Origin: Chryseobacterium sp. SC28
GTDB lineage: Bacteria; Bacteroidota; Bacteroidia; Flavobacteriales; Weeksellaceae
Reading direction: 5' to 3'
Assembly: GCF_003932955.1 (NCBI RefSeq)
Contig: NZ_QOVY01000003.1
Coordinates: 121,869 to 185,868 of the forward strand
DNA: 64,000 nucleotides
This document shows positions 57,672 through 64,000 of the stretch, piece by piece. The translations under genes were made by a program, and so were the position numbers. The notes under the pieces are model-generated. The model did no database searches. It saw only the letters and a list, made by a program, of their open reading frames with translations, and was not told where the DNA came from. The number at the start of each line of letters is the position of its first letter. Position 1 is the stretch's first letter.

Positions 57672-57699
57672 AAGGGAAGACCTACAAAAATCTTCCCTT
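57672..57699 (-). terminator. Hairpin between the Cys-rich peptide gene and the GLPGLI pair
   Basis: Perfect 9-bp stem AAGGGAAGA / TCTTCCCTT. Lacking a strong T run, it may act as a partial terminator or as an mRNA 3' stabiliser, giving more peptide than GLPGLI transcript. A similar hairpin occupies the same place at 63840-63865. Confidence 0.5.
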
Positions 57700-57710
57700 G
57701 AATAAATAGT

Positions 57711-57974
57711 TTAACATCCAACTCCAAATACTGCAGCTTTTAGCTTAGCAGCAGCACAATTGTAAGCTTCTTCAAACGTAGTTCTGCAACAAGTTACAGT
57801 TACAGTGTCTCCGTTACAGTCACTAGAAGACTGTGACACACATTCAGATAACTTTTCTTTCGAATTAGAAAAGTCTTTCTCAGAGATTTTCATAGGAACC
57901 TCTACAACATTAGTAGTTGCATACGCAAAAGTTCCTGACAAAATGAAAATTGATGAAAATAATAAATTTTTCAT
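57711..57974 (-). CDS. Small secreted Cys-rich peptide
   Basis: 87 aa. Signal peptide residues 1-19 (cleavage near FAYA-TTN). The mature peptide has six Cys: CVSQSSSDC, TVTCCRTT, EAYNCAAA and a C-terminal VGC, so disulfides are likely in the periplasm. I do not recognise the family. It is encoded just before two GLPGLI proteins and a hairpin, an arrangement apparently repeated at the right edge of the window. It could be a precursor of a secreted bioactive peptide; this is speculation from size and Cys content. Confidence 0.6.
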   Translation of the reverse strand: MKNLLFSSIFILSGTFAYATTNVVEVPMKISEKDFSNSKEKLSECVSQSSSDCNGDTVTVTCCRTTFEEAYNCAAAKLKAAVFGVGC

Positions 57975-58064
57975 AATTAGTGATTTTAATTATTGCTTAC
58001 TCTTTTATTTTACAACGTTTTTTCAGCTTATTCCGTTATTTATTGTAGTTTTTTATAAAATGTC

Positions 58065-58260
58065 GCCTAACGGGAAAGGGCTTTGCGAGGTGCGGGCTAC
58101 TGCAACCGAAATTGGAGAGGAGAACCGAGAGCTAGCAAAAACTTTTTCCATTTTTTAAAATTACAAAAAAACTAAAAAATGGAAAAGTTTTTTGCGGATA
58201 TTTTCTACAAATTTTCTAAGATTTCCTTCAACCCCGCATCTTGCAAAACCCATGTTGAAC
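58065..58260. repeat. Long attC-like palindrome before repeat block 4
   Basis: GGGCTTTGCGAGGTGCGGG (58078-58096) pairs with the inverted copy at 58232-58251. Boxes GCCTAAC (58065-58071) and GTTGAAC (58254-58260) match the integron RYYYAAC and GTTRRRY consensuses exactly. The centre contains a further inverted repeat of about 19 bp (58137-58156 with 58173-58192), like the variable terminal structures of large attC sites. Confidence 0.65.
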
Positions 58261-58333
58261 TAAACCTCCGGTAGCTTTTCCCATTCGCCTTTTTAGTAAC
58301 TTTGTTTTTATTAACCTTTTAAAAACTCATGAA

Positions 58334-58966
58334 ATGGCTACAAAAAAAAATCTCCGGAGGATTTAAGGACCAGCAAATTCCTGAACCGTGCCTCGGGCGA
58401 AGTTAACGGTTTTGCCGAACTTCTGCAACGCTTCGAAAGAAATATCTCCATCCTGGGCAGAAGCAAGCGTACCTTCGACAATTATTCCCGTCACGTTGCA
58501 GCCTTAGCGCTTCACTTCGGTAAAGTCCCTACCGAATTAGACCCGGAAGACATCAAAGATTACCTTTTTAAACTTCAAAAGCGATCAAAAACCCCTTCTC
58601 AGTCGTACTTTAAACATACCGTTTACGGACTGCGGTTTTTGCTGAAAACTGAAGGCTTGCCTTACAGCTACCTCCATCTTCCCGCGATTCCAAAAGTGAA
58701 AAAACTTCCCACTATTTTAAGCCGTGAAGAAATCTGGCGAATGCTTCAAAGTGCTGAACTCCTGAAACACAAACTGCTCATCGGCCTGATCTACGGTTGC
58801 GGACTGCGCTGTATGGAAGTAAGGAATATCAAGCTTCACACCCAAAACGCTGCTCAATAAATGCCGGTGCTGCAAGGAGGGAAACCTGGTGACCATTGCC
58901 GTTTTCGGGCAGCGCGGTCCGCCGCAGGACTTTCTTTTCGTCACCCAACCTTTGTCTGTAAAATAA
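58334..58966 (+). pseudogene. Tyrosine recombinase relic, copy 4
   Basis: Same A9 frameshift, same loss of the C-terminal catalytic half, and the copy-1 type second frameshift that brings an early stop at 58858-58860. Confidence 0.8.
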
Positions 58967-59149
58967 CCTTTGCGGGTAAGGGAAGTTGTGCCCTACAGCC
59001 AGTAAAATCCCGCAGAAACCACTTCCAAAGGCTACCAAAAGCCACAAAAAAAGCAGTCCTTCCGAAAAAACTGCTTTGCACCTCTAAATTCTAAAAACGA
59101 CATCCCCATAAGAGGACCATCATACTGCTGAAAAGCCACCGGAGCTTCC

Positions 59150-59202
59150 GTTCAACGGGCTTTCATCTTCTGTCCTGCGGACAAGACGAAAGCTTAGTTA
59201 TT
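59150..59202. repeat. 53-bp terminal hairpin of block 4
   Basis: Identical to the hairpin of block 1. It lies 33 bp from the stop codon of the methyltransferase gene, the longest such distance in the array. Confidence 0.75.
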
Positions 59203-59235
59203 ATCTGCTGCCCTTTTTCGATCTTGCCAGTTAAG

Positions 59236-60750
59236 CTAAACTTTATATATCTGTTTAATCATTTCCCAAATCTTCAATTCCTCATTTTCATTGTAACGTC
59301 CAATTGCTTTCAATTCATCCACAATGTTTTTTGTTATTTCGGTTATTAATTCTAAAACCGATTTTTCGGGAATGATAATCGGAATTTTCTTGATGTAATT
59401 TGCTGGATTATTGGCTGATGGATTGATGGTTCTTATCAATTTATTACAGGTAGGCGAATTGAAAAAAGCCAATAAATAATACGTCAGACTTTCGTCTTTT
59501 GGGAAAATACCTACAATGCTTTGGTCAAACAATTTGTTTTCAATTAAGGAAGCGGTAATGCTTGACGAACTTATCATCGGCACACCGATGCCAAATTTGA
59601 AATAATATTTTGGGTTCTGAAATCTTGCTTTTTTATCAGTTTTATAATGTAGTACAGCTTCCTTGCTCCAATTCATAAACCAACTTTCGGGTTTTAAATA
59701 TTTGGTATTTCCACCCTTTACAATTGGTAGAAAATGTTGGTGTCCGTCAATTCCGGTTAAAATATCAGGGTTATTTTTGTAGTCTGAATTAATAGTTTCT
59801 GCGTTTACTAAATTATAGTGTTTCCCATTTTTTAATTCAGGGCTAATCACTTGTAAAAATCGCTTGTCATCGCCCGAATAAAATCCCGTAACGCAATCGG
59901 CAATATCTCCGACTTTGAATTTTGATTGATTAATTAATTTTAGAATATTGCTGTTTTCAGCAATTAAAAAAGCGTGGTCTGGATTATTAAAAACGTCTTC
60001 TTGTTTGAAAGAATAAGTTTTTAAATGCTCATCTTCAATATTGGTTAATTGCTCTACTTCACTAAACCCATTTACAACATTGAAAACATTTTGCAGACAT
60101 TCTTTGTAGTTGCTTTTCTTACTCAAGGTAATGATGGAAAGATTGGCGTACCCAAAATTTACTCCTGGGAAAAATGAAGATGGAAATAAAGCTAATTCCA
60201 CAATTTGCGTTGTGGTCAAAATATGATTTCTCAAAGCCTTGTGCATATGAAGATTGAGGAATGTATCGGGAATGATGAATGATAAAATACCGTCTTCTTT
60301 CAACAACTCAATACAACGATAGAGAAACAAACCATAGCTTTCTTTTGCATACAGTTCGGGATACATTTTTTTAAGAACGGCTCTCTTTTCATAATCTTGC
60401 CAAGCTCCGTACGGTGGATTAGCTATGATTTTGTCATAAATGCCACCAAAGCAAGAATTAAACTTTAATTCAGTATCTAATAATGTATCGCACTCCCGAA
60501 TAATAACATTTGGGCAATCTGAAAATTTCTCATTAAGAATTTCAACGGACTTAGGATTTAGCTCGCAAATATCTATATGAGCAAACTCGTTTTCACTCAA
60601 AATAGCCTCAACAAATACACCATCACCACCGCAAGGTTCAAAGATTTTATCACTTGCCTGCAATGATAGTTTACTAACCATATAATCAACGATTGGTGTT
60701 GATTTGGTGTAAAATGCCTGATATTTTCTTGCTTCGCTTATCATTACCAA
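59236..60750 (-). CDS. Type II restriction-modification N6-adenine methyltransferase (Eco57I-like)
   Basis: 504 aa. SAM motif I FEPCGGDGVFVEAIL (about 41-55) and catalytic motif IV IIANPPYGAW (about 109-118) identify an N6-adenine methyltransferase. The YQAFYTKSTPIVDYMV opening and the long C-terminal target-recognition region (about 270-480) match the Eco57I/TaqI-like class. Its start overlaps the endonuclease stop by 7 bp. It protects host sites from the partner nuclease. Confidence 0.9.
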   Translation of the reverse strand: MVMISEARKYQAFYTKSTPIVDYMVSKLSLQASDKIFEPCGGDGVFVEAILSENEFAHIDICELNPKSVEILNEKFSDCPNVIIRECDTLLDTELKFNSCFGGIYDKIIANPPYGAWQDYEKRAVLKKMYPELYAKESYGLFLYRCIELLKEDGILSFIIPDTFLNLHMHKALRNHILTTTQIVELALFPSSFFPGVNFGYANLSIITLSKKSNYKECLQNVFNVVNGFSEVEQLTNIEDEHLKTYSFKQEDVFNNPDHAFLIAENSNILKLINQSKFKVGDIADCVTGFYSGDDKRFLQVISPELKNGKHYNLVNAETINSDYKNNPDILTGIDGHQHFLPIVKGGNTKYLKPESWFMNWSKEAVLHYKTDKKARFQNPKYYFKFGIGVPMISSSSITASLIENKLFDQSIVGIFPKDESLTYYLLAFFNSPTCNKLIRTINPSANNPANYIKKIPIIIPEKSVLELITEITKNIVDELKAIGRYNENEELKIWEMIKQIYKV

Positions 60751-61658
60751 AGTAAATATTGTAAAAGATTATTGTTGGTCAAATGTTGTGTAGTTTCTGC
60801 ATTGAAATCTGAAGCCCAATCAATGTTAGTTTCTGTCCATTGTTTCAAGTTGTAACCTGAATATTCACTAATTTTTTGATAGGCTTCATTTCCGCAATAT
60901 GCTTCCCAAATTCCTGAATTTTTCAGCGTGTTGAAATAGCTGTTGTTTTCTTGGGCTCTTACAAAGAGCAAACACTTATAATTGTCGTCAAGGTTTTGGT
61001 AAATGGTTGCTACTAATAAAAGTCTGTTGGTATTTCCTTTTTCATTTGAACCAAAACCGCTTTTGAAATCAACAACATATTTTTGGTCATTGTGAGAAAA
61101 ATGCAGGTCAAGTTCCAACTGAATTTCTCCTGAACTTACCAAACTCCAAACTTTGTCATAATATCTTTTCAGTTCTTGTTTTTCTTCGTCAGAAATAGTC
61201 AAATTATCAATATAGTCTGTAATTTCATCCGTCATCTTCTTTTTTACTTCCGAAAATAATGGTGGTACAAAAAGTGAAATATTATTTACAGGATAATAAA
61301 AACATAGCTTACAAAACGGATCCCAAAGCTCGCCAACTCTTCTTGAAAAGTCCATATATTCATAAGGTCTTACCGAATTTCGGCTCTCAATCATAACTAC
61401 AATGTTGCAATAAGTAATCATCAAAATGGCTTCTAACTTTTCTTGGTTAGTCCATTTGTCTTTTTCGGCTTGTTGCAATAAAGTTGTTATCAGATTATTC
61501 TTAGTCTGGTTCAGTGCTTCGTTGATTGCTCTTGCTCTTTTATCAGATTGAGTGTCTGCAAATTTGGTTTTGATTTGTGTCAAAAACTCCGTTGCTCTAT
61601 CTCTAAAATAAGATAAAAGTTCTTGCTTCTTGTTCTTTATGTTCTTATCTATATTCAT
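60744..61658 (-). CDS. Type II restriction endonuclease, PD-(D/E)xK type
   Basis: 304 aa. Near residue 185 a likely nuclease core reads LELDLHF, then, after a short turn, KYVVDFKSGFG, fitting the D-(x)n-DxK pattern of PD-(D/E)xK restriction enzymes. No other domain is recognised. Position between the controller and the methyltransferase, with 4- and 7-bp overlaps, strongly supports the role. Recognition site unknown. Confidence 0.75.
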   Translation of the reverse strand: MNIDKNIKNKKQELLSYFRDRATEFLTQIKTKFADTQSDKRARAINEALNQTKNNLITTLLQQAEKDKWTNQEKLEAILMITYCNIVVMIESRNSVRPYEYMDFSRRVGELWDPFCKLCFYYPVNNISLFVPPLFSEVKKKMTDEITDYIDNLTISDEEKQELKRYYDKVWSLVSSGEIQLELDLHFSHNDQKYVVDFKSGFGSNEKGNTNRLLLVATIYQNLDDNYKCLLFVRAQENNSYFNTLKNSGIWEAYCGNEAYQKISEYSGYNLKQWTETNIDWASDFNAETTQHLTNNNLLQYLLW

Positions 61659-61990
61659 TTTTTGTTTTGTAGTCTTTGGTATTTAATTTTCTCTTCTGCC
61701 ACTTTCAAAATTTCAAGTCCGTTATCTTCATCTAATAATTGATAAGTGATTTTGTCACTTAGGTATCGAAGTTTCAACTCCGATTTGTCAATGTCAAAAA
61801 TTCTTGAAATTCTGTCAATAATTTGGTCGTTTGCATTTCGCTCATTCTTCTCGATTTTGCTGAGAGTTGAAGTGTCAATGTCCAACTCCGCTGCCACTTT
61901 TCTAAGTGGAAGGTTAGCATTTTCTCTGAGCTCTCGAATATACTCTCCGAATGATATTTTTTCTACCGTTGACATTTTTTGCTTTGGCAT
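61655..61990 (-). CDS. XRE-family controller protein of the type II system
   Basis: 111 aa. Helix-turn-helix at residues 12-65: IRELRENANLPLRKVAAELDID then STLSKIEKNERN. It opens the three-gene restriction-modification operon, as C proteins do when they delay endonuclease expression until methylation is complete. A palindrome overlapping its own -33 box is a likely operator. Confidence 0.85.
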   Translation of the reverse strand: MPKQKMSTVEKISFGEYIRELRENANLPLRKVAAELDIDTSTLSKIEKNERNANDQIIDRISRIFDIDKSELKLRYLSDKITYQLLDEDNGLEILKVAEEKIKYQRLQNKK

Positions 61991-61998
61991 AATTTGTC

Positions 61999-62030
61999 CA
62001 AAATTAATGAATCGTTTTTGTCTGACAAAA
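61999..62030 (-). promoter_or_regulatory. Promoter and probable operator of the type II system
   Basis: On the minus strand TTTTG, 19 bp, TAATTTTG gives a good -33/-7 pair just upstream of the controller gene. The -33 box lies within the perfect inverted repeat TTTTGTC-T-GACAAAA (62016-62030), a plausible binding site for autoregulation by the controller. Confidence 0.6.
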
Positions 62031-62070
62031 TTTTCCGGAGTGTTTTTGTCGGGATGGTGGGTGGGCTTAG

Positions 62071-62149
62071 GTGCGTTGGCAAAATTGCAGCTTTTTTGCT
62101 AGCTTGGGTCTGTGTGTCGGCTTTGTGCGGCTTGCAAATATGCTGCAAT
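62071..62149. repeat. Palindrome upstream of the type II system
   Basis: 62084-62102 (ATTGCAGC...TTTGCTAG) pairs with 62131-62149 (CTTGCAAA...GCTGCAAT). It begins with GTGCGTTGGCAAAA, identical to 47852-47865 before hsdM, and both loops contain TGTGTCGGCT. Confidence 0.5.
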
Positions 62150-62215
62150 GTGCGGTGGATTGTTGAGTTTTTGTCCGTCAGTTGATTGTTATACGTTCGC
62201 TCGGTAGGGGTTGCA

Positions 62216-62310
62216 GATAACGGTTTGCGGCTACCCGAAGGGCGGGACTTTTACCACAAACTTGACTTGAAAAACTAATGTTCCACTAACCACAAAACTG
62301 TCTTTGGAAC
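62216..62310. repeat. Half of an attC-like palindrome before repeat block 5
   Basis: GATAAC then a left-arm-like TTTGCGGCTACCCGAAGGGC, but no complementary right arm before block 5 begins. The sequence stops at GGAAC (62306-62310). The arm was probably lost when or after block 5 arrived. Confidence 0.45.
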
Positions 62311-62385
62311 ACAAAACCTCCGGTAGCTTTTCCCATTCGCCGTTTTAGTAACTTTGTTTTTATTAACCTTTTAAAAACTCATCAA

Positions 62386-62810
62386 ATGGCTACAAAAAAA
62401 AATCTCCGGAGGATTTAAGGACAAACAAATTCCTGAATCGTGCCTCGAGCGAAGTTAACGGTTTTGCCGAACTTCTGCAACGCTTCGAAAGAAATATTTC
62501 CATCCTGGGCAGAAGCAAGCGTACCTTCGACAATTATTCCCGTCACGTTGCAGCCTTAGCGCTTCACTTCGGTAAAATCCCTACCGAATTAGACCCGGAA
62601 GACATCAAAGATTACCTTTTTGAACTTCAAAAGCGATCAAAAACCCCTTCTCAGTCGTACTTTAAACATACCGTTTACGGACTGCGGTTTTTGCTGAAAA
62701 CCGAAGGCTTGCCTTACAGCTACCTCCATCTTCCCGCGATTCCAAAAGTGAAAAAACTTCCCACTATTTTAAGCCGTGAAGAAATCTGGCGAATGCTTCA
62801 GTCCTTCTGA
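62386..62810 (+). pseudogene. Tyrosine recombinase relic, copy 5 (deleted)
   Basis: Same A9 frameshift; the coding part ends at EEIWRMLQ, fused in frame to SF and a stop (62808-62810). The whole catalytic domain is gone. Confidence 0.8.
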
Positions 62811-62894
62811 AAAAACTGCTTTGTACCTCTAAATTCTAAAAACGACAACTCCATAAGAGGACCATAACGCTGTTGAAAAGCCACCGGAGCTTCC

Positions 62895-62947
62895 GTTCAA
62901 CGGGCTTTCATTTCTTGTCTTGCAGACAAAACGAAAGCTTAGTTATT
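62895..62947. repeat. 53-bp terminal hairpin of block 5
   Basis: Inner stem TTT..TGTCT paired with AGACA..AAA: again both arms differ from block 1 in a compensated way, and the 2-nt left-arm bulge (CT) is kept. It lies 12 bp from the cargo stop. Confidence 0.75.
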
Positions 62948-62959
62948 GTACGATGTTTT

Positions 62960-63814
62960 TTATTTAGCCAATTCTATTGAATTTTGGTCATTAAGATCTT
63001 GCAGTTTTTGTTTTTGAATATTTCGCAAATTCTCAATTGATCCTGGTGCAATTGTTGTTTCGGAATTTGCCAATGTTCCGATTAGATTCTCATTAAAATT
63101 CTTTTTTGCCACTTGTAAATCATCAAAAGTTGTTTCTTTTGCTCCTTCATATCTGCGTTTATTTATTGTCAAAATTTTTCCTTTTATTTCAGTACTTGAA
63201 ACAGATTTTACAAGTTCAAAATCATAATCTCCACTTTCGTCAGATATTTTGATAATTAATCCTGGTAATCCTGTAAATTTATATGGTCCATAAGAAAGAG
63301 GGATTTCAGTTGAATACCACGCAATCCAGTTTCTTCCTTTGTAATTAACTTCAGCTTTTTTACAAGTTAATGAATTTATAGTTTTTGATTCATTAGTAAG
63401 TTTCCAATTTGTTATTATTGGCTCATTATATGAAAGCAAAGACATTCCAATATTTTCAAAATATTGAATGCTTTTACTGGATTGAATTATTGCATATTTA
63501 AATTTTGATTTTGGAAACGATTTACCCCTGAAATCTATTCCCGCAGCGGTTCCACCTCTACTAACTTTTTGAAATTCACTCTGGAATATAGAATCAAATT
63601 TTAATGATTTTTCACTAATAAAAAATGCACGATCCTTTATAACCTGTAAAGAAAAAAGCTCTTCATGTATATAAGTTGGTGTTGATTTATATATTTTCCC
63701 TCTCATCAAATATGTAAAATCAGCAATAAGTGAATCTTGTTTTTCAGTTTGAGAATGTATTATCGCAAATAAAAAGAACGTTAGAAGTATTGAAATTTTT
63801 TTTAAACTAATCAT
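62960..63814 (-). CDS. GLPGLI-family secreted protein
   Basis: 284 aa with a signal peptide (residues 1-21, ending IHSQ). Family block YKGRNWIAWYSTEIPLSYGP then FTGLPGLIIKISDESGDYDF at about 166-205. It ends close to block 5 and is preceded by a hairpin and the 3' end of a Cys-containing peptide gene, mirroring the module at 56119-57974. Confidence 0.85.
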   Translation of the reverse strand: MISLKKISILLTFFLFAIIHSQTEKQDSLIADFTYLMRGKIYKSTPTYIHEELFSLQVIKDRAFFISEKSLKFDSIFQSEFQKVSRGGTAAGIDFRGKSFPKSKFKYAIIQSSKSIQYFENIGMSLLSYNEPIITNWKLTNESKTINSLTCKKAEVNYKGRNWIAWYSTEIPLSYGPYKFTGLPGLIIKISDESGDYDFELVKSVSSTEIKGKILTINKRRYEGAKETTFDDLQVAKKNFNENLIGTLANSETTIAPGSIENLRNIQKQKLQDLNDQNSIELAK

Positions 63815-63839
63815 AAGATTTATTATTATAGTAAAAACT

Positions 63840-63865
63840 GCACTTATAGTTTTAGCTATAAGTGC
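63840..63865 (-). terminator. Hairpin upstream of the GLPGLI gene
   Basis: Perfect 10-bp stem GCACTTATAG / CTATAAGTGC with a 6-nt loop, between the peptide stop (63886) and the GLPGLI start (63814). It corresponds in position to the hairpin at 57672-57699. Confidence 0.5.
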
Positions 63866-63885
63866 AATAGATTAAGATTTAATTA

Positions 63886-63915
63886 TTAACAACCTGTTGT
63901 GCATTTAGGAATTAA
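63886..63915 (-). pseudogene. 3' end of a second Cys-containing peptide gene, apparently truncated
   Basis: The minus strand reads IPKCTTGC then stop, resembling the C-terminal Cys end of the 57711-57974 peptide in kind, not in sequence. The frame upstream is open but runs into what looks like the end of another element, so the 5' part is missing. Confidence 0.3.
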
Positions 63916-63982
63916 ATAAAAAAGAGATTGTTCAATTGGATAGAAATCCGTATATTTAATTGATTATCAAATAATTAAATAA

Positions 63983-64000
63983 ATGAACAATCTTACTCAA
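63983..64000 (+). CDS. Start of a gene cut by the window end, possibly a transposase
   Basis: ATGAACAATCTTACTCAA gives MNNLTQ before the window ends. From memory this opening resembles transposases of the IS982 kind in flavobacteria, and the preceding sequence adjoins a truncated gene; six residues cannot establish it. Confidence 0.2.

Larger units (their letters stand above)
58255..59202 (+). mobile_element. Repeat block 4: decayed recombinase unit
   Basis: 948 bp. It shares with block 1 the short replacement after AAGCTT and an identical terminal hairpin, so the two are each other's closest relatives although they lie 8 kb apart with blocks 2 and 3 between them. Confidence 0.8.
62314..62947 (+). 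mobile_element. Repeat block 5: internally deleted recombinase unit
   Basis: 634 bp. Homology begins at AAACCTCCGG rather than TTGAACTAAAC, and about 330 bp are missing between ATGCTTCA and GTCCTTCTGA. The terminal hairpin is intact, showing that the centre of the block is dispensable for whatever maintains the array. Confidence 0.8.

Noticed and set aside
57805..58158. 117-aa plus-strand ORF
   Set aside because: Antisense to the Cys-rich peptide gene and then runs through an attC-like palindrome; no promoter.
50144..62947. CRISPR-like or satellite repeat array
   Set aside because: Repeat unit is about 950 bp, spacers contain genes of 0.7-3 kb, and no cas genes are present.
50144..62947. 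A complete integron
   Set aside because: No intact integron integrase or attI site is present, the recombinase relics lack the catalytic half, and cargo genes run against the block orientation; only the attC-like features are supported.

Overview
The window reads as a chromosomal segment of a Bacteroidota bacterium, most likely a flavobacterium of the Chryseobacterium group (Weeksellaceae). The evidence is C-terminal type IX secretion sorting domains, lipoproteins with an acidic stretch after the lipobox cysteine, TAnnTTTG promoter boxes with almost no Shine-Dalgarno sequences, GLPGLI-family proteins, a DUF2723 protein and a gene pair that fits sulfonolipid synthesis. The genus is an inference from gene families, not from a marker gene. 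I saw no rRNA, tRNA or CRISPR array.

Positions 1-36,120 are ordinary chromosome. They hold threonine dehydrogenase, a secreted serine hydrolase, a Tag-like glycosylase, a eukaryote-like OPRT-OMPDC fusion, a LytS/LytTR two-component pair, a tripartite MacB-type efflux operon (DUF2147, TolC, adaptor, permease, ATPase), an outer-membrane protein with a degenerate M1-peptidase domain, two T9SS cargo proteins, an AspT-type transporter, the presumed cysteate synthase/acyltransferase pair, a DUF2723 protein, kdsA, a TonB-dependent receptor and an NlpC/P60 protein.

Positions 36,544-49,991 are a defence island on the minus strand. One seven-gene, nearly gapless operon runs hsdM, hsdS, a KwaA-like membrane protein, a KwaB-like DUF4868 protein, a RecQ helicase with a C-terminal phosphoribosyltransferase domain, a DprA-like protein and hsdR. 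It therefore merges a type I restriction system with a probable Kiwa system and a competence-like RecQ-PRTase/DprA pair. An AAA ATPase with a TOPRIM-like tail follows as a separate unit, flanked by two long palindromes.

Positions 50,019-62,947 are the most unusual part. A block of about 950 bp occurs four times, and a 634-bp deleted version a fifth time, all on the plus strand. Each block carries the same decayed tyrosine-recombinase gene and ends in a 53-bp hairpin whose stem covaries between copies. Between the blocks sit unrelated cargo modules, all on the minus strand: a DUF6624 protein; a lipocalin-like lipoprotein with an M43 metalloprotease; a Cys-rich peptide with two GLPGLI proteins; a complete type II restriction-modification system with its controller; and another GLPGLI protein. 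A second class of long imperfect palindromes lies at the other edge of each cargo. Block boundaries fall at G|TT, as in integron gene cassettes, but no intact integrase is present. The right edge shows a truncated second Cys-rich peptide and what may be the start of an insertion sequence.
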